Positions 9,014-19,476 of a stretch of 64,000 nucleotides of DNA are shown piece after piece. This DNA is from Gluconobacter japonicus (lineage in GTDB: Bacteria; Pseudomonadota; Alphaproteobacteria; Acetobacterales; Acetobacteraceae): the NCBI RefSeq assembly GCF_002723975.1, contig NZ_BEWO01000002.1, positions 176,215 to 240,214 on the forward strand, given 5' to 3'. Position numbers and translations under genes: made by a program. How positions within the stretch are numbered: position 1 is the first letter of the stretch; every line of letters begins with the position of its first letter. The notes below the pieces were generated by a model. That model worked only from the letters and a program-made list of their open reading frames with translations, searched no databases and was not told the DNA's origin.

Positions 9014-10104
9014 TGCTCTTCAATCTTGTTGCCTCACATGCCTCGTCGCATGGGGGCTTCTTCAACCTTTTCCATTATCTGACCTTCCGTTCTGGATGTG
9101 CCTGTCTGACGGCACTGGTGATCTCGCTTGCGCTCGGCAATCCGTTCATCGCGCAACTCAAGCGGATCCAGCGTGAAGGCCAGCCTATCCGGGCACTTGG
9201 TCCTGAACGTCATATTCTGGAAAAGGCGGGCACGCCGACCATGGGCGGGATGCTGATCCTGATTGCGCTGTTTTCCGCAACGCTCCTCTGGGCGGATCTG
9301 ACAAACGGCTTTGTCTGGGCGGTTATGTTGACGACTGCGGCTTTTGGAGCGGTTGGGTTTGCGGACGATTACCTGAAGCTTTCCAAGCGCAACACGCAGG
9401 GCGTCTCAAAACGGATGCGACTGGGCTGTGAATTTGCGGCCTCCCTTATTGCGGGCATCTGGCTCCAGCATCTGACGCCCCCGGAAATTCGCAACGCCGT
9501 AGCCTTTCCCTTTGTGAAGGATATTCTCCTGCCCCTGGGTTATGCTTTTCCGCTCTTTGCCATGATTACGATTACCGGGTTTGGCAATGCCGTGAACTTC
9601 ACGGATGGTCTGGATGGTCTGGCCATTGTTCCGGTTGTGATCGCGGCACTGGTCTTTGCGCTGATTGCCTATCTGGTCGGCAACCATGTCTTCGCGGATT
9701 ACCTTCAGCTCCACCCAGTTCCTGGGACCGGAGAACTGGCGGTTTTCTGTGCCGCACTGATCGGAGCCGGGCTTGGCTTCCTGTGGTTCAACGCTCCGCC
9801 AGCAGCCGTTTTCATGGGGGATACGGGCTCACTTTCGCTTGGCGGCGCACTGGGTGCCGTTGCTGTGGCCGTCAAGCATGAGCTTGTTCTGTGTATTGTT
9901 GGCGGCCTGTTTGTGGCGGAGACGCTGTCCGTCGTCATTCAGGTGTTCTGGTACAAACGCACCGGGCGGCGGGTATTCCTGATGGCTCCGCTGCATCATC
10001 ACTTCGAAAAGAAGGGCTGGCAGGAGCCGAAGATCGTCGTACGGTTCTGGATTGTCTCCATTGTTCTGGGGCTGTGTGGTCTCGCCACACTGAAACTGAG
10101 ATGA
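9013..10104 (+). CDS. mraY: Phospho-N-acetylmuramoyl-pentapeptide transferase MraY
   Basis: A 363-residue polytopic membrane enzyme that transfers phospho-MurNAc-pentapeptide to undecaprenyl phosphate, making lipid I. Diagnostic segments are KAGTPTMGG near residue 75, GFADDYLKL, the [10 protein letters not shown] loop, [11 protein letters not shown] and the histidine cluster [13 protein letters not shown] near the C-terminus. The acidic residues of the second and third loops bind Mg2+. About ten membrane segments are visible. It begins one base inside the murF stop (TGATG) and ends in an ATGA overlap with murD. Confidence 0.96.
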   Translation: MLFNLVASHASSHGGFFNLFHYLTFRSGCACLTALVISLALGNPFIAQLKRIQREGQPIRALGPERHILEKAGTPTMGGMLILIALFSATLLWADLTNGFVWAVMLTTAAFGAVGFADDYLKLSKRNTQGVSKRMRLGCEFAASLIAGIWLQHLTPPEIRNAVAFPFVKDILLPLGYAFPLFAMITITGFGNAVNFTDGLDGLAIVPVVIAALVFALIAYLVGNHVFADYLQLHPVPGTGELAVFCAALIGAGLGFLWFNAPPAAVFMGDTGSLSLGGALGAVAVAVKHELVLCIVGGLFVAETLSVVIQVFWYKRTGRRVFLMAPLHHHFEKKGWQEPKIVVRFWIVSIVLGLCGLATLKLR

Positions 10105-11447
10105 ACGGATTTCCGACAGATCTTCTTGCAGGTGAGCGCTACGCTGTCTGCGGTCTCGGCCGTAATGGTGCAGCCGTGGTTGATGCGCTTCTGAGAATGG
10201 GGGCCGAGGTTCAGGCATGGGATGATCGCAATCCTGTCCTTCCGCCTCATGACCGCCTGACGCTCGCTCCTCTGACGGATCTGTCGGGCATGACAACCCT
10301 TGTGCTGTCACCGGGTATTCCCCATCTTCTCCCGAGCCCGCATCCCGTTGCCGAACTGGCCCGCGCACAGGGTATTCAGATCCTGTCCGATGCCGAACTG
10401 CTCTATCGCGCAGTCAGAAAAGCCGGATCACAGGCGCGTTTTGCCGCCGTCACCGGGACCAACGGCAAATCCACGACGACGGCCCTTCTGGCCCATCTGC
10501 TTCAGTCCGCCGGAGTCCCTTGCGCGGCGGGTGGCAATCTGGGAACGGCATCCCTCGCCCTCCCCCTGCTTCCTGATCAGGGCGTCTATGTCATTGAGAT
10601 GTCGTCCTATATGCTGGAACGGCTCGACCGTTTTCATGCCTCCACGGCATGCCTGCTGAACATCACGCCAGACCATCTGGATCGCCATGGCGATATGGAC
10701 GGGTATGCCGCCGCCAAAGCGCATGTCTTTGACAATATGACGTCAGATGACCTGGCTGCCATCGGACAGGATGATCCATGGTGCCAGAGAATTGCAGACG
10801 ATGTCGCGCCTCAAGGCGTGACAGTCACGTTCCTTGACCCTGATGCAGTACCTGAATTTGTGGGGGACGCCCTGCCGGGCCGACACAATCTTCAGAACGT
10901 TGCAGCAGCCTGGGCCATGGCGCGCCATCTTGGTCTGAGCGATGATGATATTCGCAAGGGGCTGGCATCCTTCCCTGGCCTCGAACACCGGCTTCAGAAA
11001 ATCGCCGAACGCGATGGTGTCGCTTTCATCAATGACAGCAAGGCCACCAACGCAGAGGCTGCGTCCAAGGCGCTTGGATCTTATGAGCGCGTCATGTGGA
11101 TTGCAGGCGGAACAGCCAAGGCAGGCGGCATCGACATGCTGGTTCCGTGGTTTGACCGGATTGCGCAGGCATTCCTGATCGGTCGGGATACAGCCATTCT
11201 GGCGGAAACACTCAAGGCCCATAACGTGCCCTTTACGCTTTGCGAAACGCTGGATCGTGCCGTCCCTGCAGCGTTTGAGGCGGCTTTGGCAGAAGGCGTA
11301 AACACCGTTCTGCTCTCCCCAGCCTGTGCAAGTTTTGATCAGTTTCGCAGTTTTGAGGATCGTGGGTCACACTTTCTCCAGATTTGCGATAATATTGTGA
11401 AATCAGGCTATTCGGGCGAAATGCTCACAACAGAACAGGAAGGGTGA
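10101..11447 (+). CDS. murD: UDP-MurNAc-L-alanine--D-glutamate ligase MurD
   Basis: A 448-residue Mur ligase adding D-glutamate to UDP-MurNAc-L-alanine. The reading frame is open further upstream inside mraY, but ATG 10101 gives the family N-terminus ([17 protein letters not shown]) and an ATGA overlap with mraY. The ATP loop [11 protein letters not shown] is at about 117-127. Conserved [32 protein letters not shown] and [12 protein letters not shown] segments follow. The stop lies just before ftsW. Confidence 0.96.
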   Translation: MNGFPTDLLAGERYAVCGLGRNGAAVVDALLRMGAEVQAWDDRNPVLPPHDRLTLAPLTDLSGMTTLVLSPGIPHLLPSPHPVAELARAQGIQILSDAELLYRAVRKAGSQARFAAVTGTNGKSTTTALLAHLLQSAGVPCAAGGNLGTASLALPLLPDQGVYVIEMSSYMLERLDRFHASTACLLNITPDHLDRHGDMDGYAAAKAHVFDNMTSDDLAAIGQDDPWCQRIADDVAPQGVTVTFLDPDAVPEFVGDALPGRHNLQNVAAAWAMARHLGLSDDDIRKGLASFPGLEHRLQKIAERDGVAFINDSKATNAEAASKALGSYERVMWIAGGTAKAGGIDMLVPWFDRIAQAFLIGRDTAILAETLKAHNVPFTLCETLDRAVPAAFEAALAEGVNTVLLSPACASFDQFRSFEDRGSHFLQICDNIVKSGYSGEMLTTEQEG

Positions 11448-11452
11448 CGGTC

Positions 11453-12646
11453 ATGGCGGGTACCTCCCGTGTCGATTCATCGGCAGCCGCCCGCTGGTGG
11501 CGCAATACCGACCGGGTCACGCTCGCCTGCGTTGGCATCCTGATTGGCCTTGGCTACGTTCTGATGCTTGCAGCCAGCCCGGCCGTTGCATCGCGCATCG
11601 GCGCGTCCCGCAACATGTTCATTCTCAAGCAGGTCATCTTTCTGGCTCTTGCCGGAGCGATCGTGCTGGGTGTTTCGTATCTGTCCCGCGAAGGCGTGAA
11701 GAAACTGGCCTTCATTGGCGGAATCATTGCACTTGCCGCCACGGCCATGACGCTTGTTCATGGCATGGAAATCAAAGGCGCGCGGCGATGGATTGCGCTC
11801 CCCATGATGTCCGTTCAGCCGTCCGAGTTTTTAAAACCCTGTTTCGCCGTGGTGACGGGGTGGCTGCTGTCTGCCCGGCGTACCGTCGTGCTGCGTGGAA
11901 ATATTGCGTTTCCCGGTATGATCCTCGCCTTCGCCTGTTTTGGAATCATTCTGGCTCTGCTGAAATCCCAGCCCGACATCGGCATGTTGTCCGTCATTAC
12001 GATGGTCTTCATGACGCAGCTTTTCGTGGACGGTCTGCCGCTTTATTGGGTCGGGCTCTGCGTTGCGGGCATGGTTGGCGCATTCGGTATGGCGTTTGTC
12101 ATGTTCCCGCATGTCCGTTCCCGTGTTGAGCGCTTCCTACATCCGGATGTCGGCGATCACTATCAGATCGACACGGCTCTGCGCGCGTTCGGCAATGGTG
12201 GCCTTCTGGGCCGTGGCCCGGGCGAAGGACGCGTCAAGGACCTGCTGCCTGACGCCCATGCTGACTTTGTATTTGCAGTTGCGGGCGAAGAATATGGGCT
12301 GTTGCTCTGCTTTGGCATCATCATCGTTTTCGGGATTATCGTTCTTCGCACATTGCTGAAGCTGATGCGGGAAGAAGACCCGTTTGTGATCGTCTCTGCT
12401 GCCGGTCTGGTCACAGGTTTTGGGTTGCAGGCCTTCGTCAATATGGGATCAACGCTCCATCTCATTCCGACGAAAGGCATGACCCTGCCGTTCATTTCTT
12501 ATGGCGGCAGTTCGGCCATGTCCGTGGCAATGACGATGGGCATGGTTCTCGCACTGACGCGCCATCATGTTGGCCCAGGCAGGATTGCCCAGCGCGTCGC
12601 GACGCCCTACACCCCCGGTTCCCTGCTCGAAAGACACACACCATGA
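11453..12646 (+). CDS. ftsW: Peptidoglycan glycosyltransferase FtsW
   Basis: A SEDS-family polytopic membrane protein of 397 residues that polymerises lipid II into glycan strands at the septum with FtsI. It has about ten membrane segments and the family signatures GARRWI, QPSEFLKP, QPDIGM and the C-terminal TKGMTLPFISYGGSS. I prefer ATG 11453, which has AGGAAGGG at 11437-11444 at good spacing; a GTG at 11444 overlapping the murD stop would add three residues but sits on that ribosome site. The stop overlaps murG as ATGA. Confidence 0.94.
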   Translation: MAGTSRVDSSAAARWWRNTDRVTLACVGILIGLGYVLMLAASPAVASRIGASRNMFILKQVIFLALAGAIVLGVSYLSREGVKKLAFIGGIIALAATAMTLVHGMEIKGARRWIALPMMSVQPSEFLKPCFAVVTGWLLSARRTVVLRGNIAFPGMILAFACFGIILALLKSQPDIGMLSVITMVFMTQLFVDGLPLYWVGLCVAGMVGAFGMAFVMFPHVRSRVERFLHPDVGDHYQIDTALRAFGNGGLLGRGPGEGRVKDLLPDAHADFVFAVAGEEYGLLLCFGIIIVFGIIVLRTLLKLMREEDPFVIVSAAGLVTGFGLQAFVNMGSTLHLIPTKGMTLPFISYGGSSAMSVAMTMGMVLALTRHHVGPGRIAQRVATPYTPGSLLERHTP

Positions 12647-13740
12647 AACGCCCGATTGTCATTGCTGCCGGCGGAACGGGAGGACATTTCTTCCCAGCTG
12701 AAGCTGTTGCGACAGTTCTGGCGGAACGTGGTCATGATCTTGTTCTCATGACGGATGCCCGACATGGGCGCCGTGAGACGGGTCTGTTCAAGGATCGTCC
12801 GCAATATGTGCTGGACGGTGCTGGCGTGGCGGGCAAAGGCATTGGCGGCAAGTTGCGTGGCGTGACGGCTCTGCTGCGCGGGATGCTGGAAGCCCGCAAG
12901 ATCCTGAAAACTTTGGAAGCGGCAGCCGTTGTGGGCTTTGGTGGGTATCCCTCCATTCCGCCGTTGCTGGCGTCCCGGATGTTGCCGAAAGCCCGGCGGC
13001 CGGAGATGGTGATCCATGAAGGCAATGCCGTTCTGGGTCAGGCCAATGCGTTCCTGTCCCGTTTTTCTCCACGGATTGCTACGTCCTATGAGAACGTGGC
13101 CCGGTTGCCACAAGGCTCGCATGTAAGCTTGACGGGCATGCCCGTTCGGGCGGGCATTGAAGCGCTCTTTGGACAGCCCTATGTCGCGCCAACTGAAACC
13201 GTTCGCATCCTTGTCTGGGGCGGATCTCTTGGTGCGCGTGTGTTCTCGGATGTTGTCCCGCAGGCTTTGGCGGCTTTACCGATCGGGTTTCGCACGCGTC
13301 TGCATGTGACACAGCAGGTTCGCGCCGAGGATACAGACCGTGTTCGCGCCATCTACGAAGAAGCGGGCATTGATGTTGACGTTGAGCCCTTCTTTAATGA
13401 CGTGCCGGATCGTCTGAAATCCGCTCATCTGGTGATCGGCCGCGCAGGCGGCTCGTCTGTGGCAGAACTGGCCATGGCGGGTCTGCCGTCCATTCTGGTT
13501 CCGCTGCCCATCGCAGCCTCGGACGAGCAGGGTGCCAATGGCAAGGCGCTTCAGGATGCAGGTGCCGCGTGGATGATCCGCCAGCCGGACTTTACATCTG
13601 CCGCCGTTACGGCCCTGGTCGCCGATCTGCTGACTCATCCGGAACGTCTCGCGGCCGCTGCGGAAGCCGCCCGACACTTTGCTCGCCCTCATGCTGCCGC
13701 AAAGGTAGCCGACCTGATCGAATCAGTCCTCAAGTCCTGA
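12643..13740 (+). CDS. murG: UDP-GlcNAc:lipid I N-acetylglucosaminyltransferase MurG
   Basis: A 365-residue peripheral membrane GT28 enzyme that converts lipid I to lipid II. The N-terminal GGTGGH loop is at residues 10-15. The C-terminal nucleotide-sugar half contains [18 protein letters not shown] sequence and the [26 protein letters not shown] signature near residues 265-290 (segments given in part). It is coupled to ftsW by ATGA. A 40-base gap, larger than elsewhere in the cluster, separates it from murC. Confidence 0.95.
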   Translation: MKRPIVIAAGGTGGHFFPAEAVATVLAERGHDLVLMTDARHGRRETGLFKDRPQYVLDGAGVAGKGIGGKLRGVTALLRGMLEARKILKTLEAAAVVGFGGYPSIPPLLASRMLPKARRPEMVIHEGNAVLGQANAFLSRFSPRIATSYENVARLPQGSHVSLTGMPVRAGIEALFGQPYVAPTETVRILVWGGSLGARVFSDVVPQALAALPIGFRTRLHVTQQVRAEDTDRVRAIYEEAGIDVDVEPFFNDVPDRLKSAHLVIGRAGGSSVAELAMAGLPSILVPLPIAASDEQGANGKALQDAGAAWMIRQPDFTSAAVTALVADLLTHPERLAAAAEAARHFARPHAAAKVADLIESVLKS

Positions 13741-13780
13741 TCTTTTCCTTTTGTCCTATTACCTCAAGAGTACCTGCCCC

Positions 13781-15217
13781 ATGCGCGCCCTGCCCCTGAA
13801 CATCGGAACCATTCATTTCGTCGGTATCGGCGGTATCGGAATGTCCGGCATTGCGGAAGTTCTGCATATGCTGGGCTACCGGGTTCAGGGTTCGGATATC
13901 GCGGAAAGCTCGAATGTGCAGCGGCTTCGTCAGGCGGGCATCCAGATCCATATCGGACACGATGCCGCCAATTTAGGTGACGCTCAGGTTGTCGTGACGT
14001 CCACGGCTGTCAAGAAAGACAATCCGGAAGTTGTTGCCGCGCGTGCAAAGCTGATCCCGGTCGTGCGTCGTGCGGAAATGCTGGCAGAACTGATGCGTCT
14101 GCGGTGGTCCGTCGCTATTGGTGGCACGCACGGCAAAACCACAACGACAAGCCTCGTGGCCTGTGTTCTGGAACACGCCAAGCTGGACCCGACCGTTATC
14201 AACGGCGGCATCATCGAAGCTTACGGCACCAATACGCGCATGGGCTCCGGAGACTGGATGGTCGTAGAGGCCGATGAGAGCGATGGGTCCTTCCTGCGCC
14301 TTCCGGCCGTTATTGCCGTCATCACGAACATGGACCCCGAGCATCTCGATCACTGGGGAACGGAAGAAGCCATGCAGGCGGGCTATGACCAGTTCGTCTC
14401 CAACATTCCGTTCTATGGATTTGCAGTCCTGTGTGTTGATCACCCACAGGTCCAGCAGATGATCCCACGCCTGTCCGATCACCGCATCATCACCTATGGC
14501 TTCAGCCCGCAGGCCGATGTTCGCGCCGAAAAGGTTGTGATGGACAAGCGCGGTGCGACATTCGAGGTTGTGGTTACGAACCGTGCTCATAACCGGACCC
14601 GCCGGGCTGGGCCTTTCCGTCTGCCGATGCTGGGGCACCATAACGTTCTGAACTCGCTGGCCGCCATTGCCGTGGCGCTGGAAATGGAAATCAGTGACTC
14701 CGTGATCGCGTCTGGCCTCGCATCCTTCAAGGGTGTGAAGCGTCGCTTTACCCGCACTGGCGAATATAATGGCGTCGCGATCATTGATGACTACGGCCAT
14801 CATCCAGTTGAAATTGCGGCTGTTCTGAAAGCTGCCCGTCAGGCTGGTGCGAAGAACGTTATCGCTGTTGTGCAGCCTCACCGTTATTCCCGTCTCAAAG
14901 GGCTGTTTGGGGAATTCTGCACCTGCATGAATGATGCAGACACCGTGATCGTGGCGGACGTCTATGCCGCTGGAGAAAGCCCGATTGAAGGCGCAGATCG
15001 GGACGCTCTGGTTGAGGGACTGCGTGATCGTGGCCACCGATCCGTTGTCCTGCTGCCTTCTCCCGAGCTTCTCCCGGAAATGATCAACGCCATCGCCAAG
15101 CCGGGTGATTATGTTGTCTGCCTTGGCGCGGGTACAATCACACAATGGGCTCAGACACTCCCGCATGATCTTGAAGCCCTGAACGCCAAGAAGCCAACAG
15201 CGGAAAGCGCGGTATGA
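13781..15217 (+). CDS. murC: UDP-MurNAc--L-alanine ligase MurC
   Basis: A 478-residue Mur ligase that adds L-alanine to UDP-MurNAc, the first peptide-stem step. [15 protein letters not shown] near residue 12 is the MurC N-terminal nucleotide fold, and [11 protein letters not shown] at about 114-124 is the ATP loop. [11 protein letters not shown] and [10 protein letters not shown] are also conserved. I chose ATG 13781, with AAGAG about ten bases upstream, over a TTG at 13751 that would add ten unlikely residues. The stop overlaps murB as ATGA. Confidence 0.95.
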   Translation: MRALPLNIGTIHFVGIGGIGMSGIAEVLHMLGYRVQGSDIAESSNVQRLRQAGIQIHIGHDAANLGDAQVVVTSTAVKKDNPEVVAARAKLIPVVRRAEMLAELMRLRWSVAIGGTHGKTTTTSLVACVLEHAKLDPTVINGGIIEAYGTNTRMGSGDWMVVEADESDGSFLRLPAVIAVITNMDPEHLDHWGTEEAMQAGYDQFVSNIPFYGFAVLCVDHPQVQQMIPRLSDHRIITYGFSPQADVRAEKVVMDKRGATFEVVVTNRAHNRTRRAGPFRLPMLGHHNVLNSLAAIAVALEMEISDSVIASGLASFKGVKRRFTRTGEYNGVAIIDDYGHHPVEIAAVLKAARQAGAKNVIAVVQPHRYSRLKGLFGEFCTCMNDADTVIVADVYAAGESPIEGADRDALVEGLRDRGHRSVVLLPSPELLPEMINAIAKPGDYVVCLGAGTITQWAQTLPHDLEALNAKKPTAESAV

Positions 15218-16128
15218 ACGACGCTTTCCCTGTCAGCGGACTGCGCGGACGCCTGACAGCCAATGCGCCTCTGGGTGCACGCGCGTGGTTCCGGACTGGT
15301 GGCCCTGCGGACTGGCTGTTCGTTCCGGAAGATGTGGAAGATCTCGCCGATCTTCTGCGTAACCGCCCAACCGATCTGCCGCTGACCGTTCTCGGGGCTT
15401 GTTCGAACGTCATTATCCGTGATGGTGGCATCGAGGGCGTCGTCGTACGTCTGGCCCGTGGCTTTTCGGATATTCAGGTCGAAGCGGACGGCATCATCGC
15501 GGGAGCGGCGGCTCTGGATGTCACGGTGGCCGAACACAGTGCTGCGGCTGGACTGGCAGGGTTGGAATTTCTTGTTGGGATTCCGGGGTCCATCGGCGGT
15601 GCGGTGCGCATGAATGCTGGTGCCTATGGCTCCGATATCAAAGCTGTTCTCGACTGGGCCGAAATCCTGACGGCTGATGGTGAACTGCGCCGCCTGTCCT
15701 GCGAAGAGCTGGGTTTCGATTACCGCCATTCCGAATTGCCAGACGGGGCGATTGTTATCCGTGCCCGCCTGCGTGGTACGCCTGACAACCCAGAGGCCAT
15801 TCGTGAACGCCTTGCGGAAATCCGGGCCTCTCGTGAAGCCTCTCAGCCCGTGCGCGCCCGTACGGGTGGATCGACATTCCGCAATCCGGAAGGTCACAAG
15901 GCTTGGGCGCTGGTCGATGAAGCAGGCTGTCGCGGGATGATGCTTGGCGGTGCGCAGGTCAGTGAGAAGCACTGCAATTTCCTGCTCAACATTGGCGAAG
16001 CGACAAGCGAACAGCTTGAAACACTTGGTGAGACCGTTCGCCAAAAAGTTCTGGAGCAGAGCGGTATTGACCTGCACTGGGAAATCAGACGCATTGGTCG
16101 CAGGACTACAGGAGAGAAGACGATATGA
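15214..16128 (+). CDS. murB: UDP-N-acetylenolpyruvoylglucosamine reductase MurB
   Basis: A 304-residue FAD- and NADPH-dependent reductase making UDP-MurNAc from the MurA product. The FAD-binding part has [23 protein letters not shown] and [30 protein letters not shown] holds the catalytic serine region and the glutamate lies further on. The type is the shorter MurB common in Alphaproteobacteria and Firmicutes. It overlaps murC and ddl by four bases each (ATGA). Confidence 0.95.
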   Translation: MNDAFPVSGLRGRLTANAPLGARAWFRTGGPADWLFVPEDVEDLADLLRNRPTDLPLTVLGACSNVIIRDGGIEGVVVRLARGFSDIQVEADGIIAGAAALDVTVAEHSAAAGLAGLEFLVGIPGSIGGAVRMNAGAYGSDIKAVLDWAEILTADGELRRLSCEELGFDYRHSELPDGAIVIRARLRGTPDNPEAIRERLAEIRASREASQPVRARTGGSTFRNPEGHKAWALVDEAGCRGMMLGGAQVSEKHCNFLLNIGEATSEQLETLGETVRQKVLEQSGIDLHWEIRRIGRRTTGEKTI

Positions 16129-17036
16129 AGGTCGCAGTTCTTTATGGCGGTACGTCCAGCGAGCGACCTGTCAGTCTTGTCAGTGGCGAGGCTGCCATCT
16201 CTGCCCTGCGCGAAAAAGGCCATGATGTCACGCCTGTGGATGTCGGATCCGATATTGCTGTCACGATTCAGGCCCTGAAGGCTGCTGCTCCGGACGTTGT
16301 TTTCAACGCGTTGCATGGCCCCAAAGGTGAAGACGGGGCCATTCAGGGCGTTCTGGAATGGCTTGGCATGCCCTATACGCATTCTGGCATCCGGGCGTCT
16401 GCTGTCGCCATGGACAAGGGAGCGACACGTATCCTTCTTGCCGCAGCTGGTCTGCCCGTTGCAGAAGGTCGCGTCGTCACGGTTGCCGAACTGGCAGAGG
16501 CTGATCCCCTTCCCGTCCCATATGTCATCAAGCCTGTTGCGGAAGGGTCTTCCGTTGGCGTTGAGATCATCCGTGCGGGCGATAACCGTCGTGCCGAAAT
16601 TGCGCGGACATGGCGTTTCGGCAAGGAAGCCCTTGCGGAGAGCTTTATCCCCGGACGTGAACTGACGGCGGGTGTCATGGGGAATCGGGCACTTGCGGTA
16701 ACCGATATCCTGCCAGCCGAAACTGCTGCATTTTACGATTTCGAGGCCAAGTACAAGGCTGGGGGCTCCCGTCACGTCGTGCCCGCTGACCTGCCTGCGG
16801 ATGTCACGGAACGCGCGCTTGATTACGCTCTGCGCGCTCATCAGACACTCGGCTGCGCCGGGGCCAGCCGGACGGACTTCCGCTACGACGATGAGACTGA
16901 CACGCTCATCATTCTTGAAGTCAACACACAGCCCGGTATGACCCCAACGTCCCTGTTGCCGGAACAGGCTGCTTATTGTGGCATTTCTTATCCGGACCTG
17001 TGTGACTGGATGGTTCAGGAGGCACTGAACCGCTGA
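16125..17036 (+). CDS. ddl: D-alanine--D-alanine ligase Ddl
   Basis: A 303-residue ATP-grasp enzyme forming D-Ala-D-Ala, the substrate of MurF. The N-terminus [20 protein letters not shown] and the later HGPKGEDGAIQG, SSVGVEIIRA and ILEVNTQPGMTPTSL segments are family signatures, with the Glu and Asn of EVNTQPG as metal ligands. Its place between murB and ftsQ is the common dcw arrangement. The stop and the ftsQ start share one base (TGATG). Confidence 0.95.
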   Translation: MKVAVLYGGTSSERPVSLVSGEAAISALREKGHDVTPVDVGSDIAVTIQALKAAAPDVVFNALHGPKGEDGAIQGVLEWLGMPYTHSGIRASAVAMDKGATRILLAAAGLPVAEGRVVTVAELAEADPLPVPYVIKPVAEGSSVGVEIIRAGDNRRAEIARTWRFGKEALAESFIPGRELTAGVMGNRALAVTDILPAETAAFYDFEAKYKAGGSRHVVPADLPADVTERALDYALRAHQTLGCAGASRTDFRYDDETDTLIILEVNTQPGMTPTSLLPEQAAYCGISYPDLCDWMVQEALNR

Positions 17037-18025
17037 TGCGCAGGGACGGCCGCCCTCAGGAACCCGATTTCCACCGTGATCCCTCTTTTCGGGGTAATCG
17101 CCCGGCGGTTATGCCCCCGTATGAGGACAGGCCATCACGCGCAAAGCTCTTCTGGCGTCGTCAGAGGCGTCTGATCCGGCCAGGAATTGTGCTGCTGGTG
17201 GTCATGGGAATAGGCGTTGTGGGTGCCCGTCTTCTTTACGATGCGGCCTCCGAGGAGCGTTTCGGTCCCTTGCGCGAGAAACTTGTCGCCATGGAGCCTT
17301 TGCCCATCAGGCACGTCATCATCAATGGCCGTGGCATGACCAGTGAAGAGGCCCTTTATGACGCACTGGGTACAAATCTTGGCCGACCTATTTTCGGCTT
17401 TTCCGTGGAAGCTGCCCGCAAACGGATTGACGACCTGCCTTTTGTCGATCACGCCACAGTCGAACGTCGGATGCCCGATACGATCGTCATCAATCTGACG
17501 GAACGGACCCCGATTGCCGTCTGGCAGACCCATGGTCACTTCACCCTGATCAACCGTGCGGGCGAGGAAGTTCCGGATCAGGGCCTGACAGGAAAAAATG
17601 CTCAGGCTTTTCTTCAGCTTCCATTGGTTGTTGGTGAAGGCGCCAACAAGGCCGCAGCAAATGTGATTGATGCTCTGGCCAAACAGCCAGATGTCAAATC
17701 CCGTGTTACAGCACTGATCCGTGTCGGGGACCGCCGCTGGAACGTCACACTGAAAGACGGAACGACCGTCTTCCTGCCAGAAGGTGAGGAAGCCGCAGCA
17801 TTCGCCCGCCTCGCCCGCTATCAGGGATCCATGCAACTCCTGGACCGGCCCGTTGTCTCGATTGACATGCGCTTGCCTGACAGAATGGTGATTCATCAGG
17901 TTCCGGCTCCTTCTCCCCCGCCTGATACCGCAACGGCTGACACTGCCAAGCCTGATCCAGCAAAATCCAACGCTGTTCCCTCCGCCCCTCCTTCTGACAG
18001 TAAGCAGACGACACAACAGCCATGA
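17036..18025 (+). CDS. ftsQ: Cell division protein FtsQ
   Basis: A 329-residue bitopic divisome protein that recruits and restrains FtsW/FtsI through FtsL/FtsB. It has a basic cytoplasmic tail of about 45 residues, one membrane segment (about 48-66), a POTRA domain from about 90 (IRHVIINGRGMTSEEALYDAL) and the beta domain with VERRMPDTIVINLTERTPIAVWQ. The last 40 or so residues are Pro/Ala/Asp/Ser-rich and probably disordered. It is coupled to ddl (TGATG) and ftsA (ATGA). Confidence 0.92.
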   Translation: MRRDGRPQEPDFHRDPSFRGNRPAVMPPYEDRPSRAKLFWRRQRRLIRPGIVLLVVMGIGVVGARLLYDAASEERFGPLREKLVAMEPLPIRHVIINGRGMTSEEALYDALGTNLGRPIFGFSVEAARKRIDDLPFVDHATVERRMPDTIVINLTERTPIAVWQTHGHFTLINRAGEEVPDQGLTGKNAQAFLQLPLVVGEGANKAAANVIDALAKQPDVKSRVTALIRVGDRRWNVTLKDGTTVFLPEGEEAAAFARLARYQGSMQLLDRPVVSIDMRLPDRMVIHQVPAPSPPPDTATADTAKPDPAKSNAVPSAPPSDSKQTTQQP

Positions 18026-19419
18026 CCGATCTCACACCAACGTCCGATCTTCCGGCTTTCCGTCGCCGGCGCGGTCTGCGGGGCCGGTCCCTGATTCCCG
18101 TGGGTGGGGAGCGTGATGTCGCGCTGAACCGAACACCACGAGAGATTCTGCCACTTCCGCCGGAAGAAACGTCCAAACCGCGCGTCTGGCGCAATGGCGT
18201 TTTCGGTGCGCTTGATATCGGCACGACCAAAATGACGTGCCTGATTGGAAAAGGTGAGCCTGACGGCTCCATTCAGGTGCTGGGCTATGGCTGGCGTCGC
18301 TCGCACGGCATCCGATCGGGATCCATTGTCGATATCCGTGAAGCCGAAGCTGCGATCCGTGCAACCGTCGGGCAGGCAGAAGAAGCCGCTGAACGTCGTA
18401 TGGACTCACTGGTTGTCAATCTTTCCTGCGGGCATCCCCGCAGTCGCCTGATTGACGCACAACTGCCAATTGGTGGCCGGGAAGTTACGGATGGAGACGT
18501 TCAGCGGTTGATTGCAGACGGGCAGGCACGCGCTTGGTCGGAAGGGCGGGATGTCATTCATACCTTACCGATCGGGTATGTCGTGGACTCCATGTCGGGC
18601 ATTGTTGATCCGCGGGGACATCAGTGCGAGCAACTCGCCACCAAGCTGCATGTCGTGGATATGAACTCCAGTGCCTTGCGTACGCTAGACACAGTTCTTC
18701 AGCATTCCGAACTGAAACTGGATGGTCTGGTTTCAAGTCCGTTTGCGTCCGGTGTTGCTGTACTGGCCGACGAAGAGCGGGATCTGGGCGTTACAGTTGT
18801 TGAAATGGGCGGCGGAACAACGTCTCTGGCCGTGTTCTGTGAAGGCAAACTGATCCACACAGCACAAATTCCTGTCGGCGGTCTGCATGTCACGCGCGAT
18901 ATTGCTGGCGTACTTTCCACGTCTCTGGAAACAGCCGAGCGCCTGAAAACCATGTATGGCGCGGCACAACTTGGCTCTGACGACCAGCGTGAGATTTTGT
19001 CAGTTCCCCTGATCGGTGAAGGGCGTGACCGTCTGGCCCGTATTCCGCGCTCAAAAGTGATTTCCGTTATTCAGCCTCGCGTTGAAGAGACGCTTGAACT
19101 TGTGCGTCATGCTCTCGACAATGCTGGCCTGGGGCGGCTCGCCAACGGGCGCGTCGTTCTGACAGGTGGCGCATCCCTGATGGAAGGGATTGTGCCTGTT
19201 GCAACACGTATTCTCGCTCGGCCGGTTCGCATGGGCAAACCGCTGAACGTTCATGGCCTGCCGGAGACTGCAGCAGCTTCGGCCGGTTTTTCCACCGCTG
19301 CGGGGCTTCTGGCCTGGGCAGCGGGTGCCGATCGCGATTTTGGAGACATTTCTGCTCCTGAACCTCGATCTGGTGGCCTTCTGAAGCGTTTCGTAGGCTT
19401 CATCCGCGATCGTGGATGA
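18022..19419 (+). CDS. ftsA: Cell division protein FtsA
   Basis: A 465-residue actin-like ATPase that ties FtsZ filaments to the inner membrane. The phosphate-1 motif GALDIGTTKMTCLIG lies near residue 62, after an N-terminal extension of roughly 60 Arg- and Pro-containing residues that is longer than in E. coli. VEMGGGTTSLAVF is the phosphate-2 region and VLTGGASLMEG the adenosine motif. The C-terminal KRFVGFIRDRG looks like the amphipathic membrane-targeting helix. A 57-base gap then precedes ftsZ. Confidence 0.95.
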   Translation: MTDLTPTSDLPAFRRRRGLRGRSLIPVGGERDVALNRTPREILPLPPEETSKPRVWRNGVFGALDIGTTKMTCLIGKGEPDGSIQVLGYGWRRSHGIRSGSIVDIREAEAAIRATVGQAEEAAERRMDSLVVNLSCGHPRSRLIDAQLPIGGREVTDGDVQRLIADGQARAWSEGRDVIHTLPIGYVVDSMSGIVDPRGHQCEQLATKLHVVDMNSSALRTLDTVLQHSELKLDGLVSSPFASGVAVLADEERDLGVTVVEMGGGTTSLAVFCEGKLIHTAQIPVGGLHVTRDIAGVLSTSLETAERLKTMYGAAQLGSDDQREILSVPLIGEGRDRLARIPRSKVISVIQPRVEETLELVRHALDNAGLGRLANGRVVLTGGASLMEGIVPVATRILARPVRMGKPLNVHGLPETAAASAGFSTAAGLLAWAAGADRDFGDISAPEPRSGGLLKRFVGFIRDRG

Positions 19420-19476
19420 GCTACATAGAATCAACGCTCTTTTTTACTTTGCCTTCTCGCAGTTCCGGACCTGATC

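Noticed and set aside
13973..15166. A 397-codon open frame antisense to murC
   Set aside because: Same reason: shadow of a conserved gene, with Cys/His/Arg-rich composition typical of non-coding translation.
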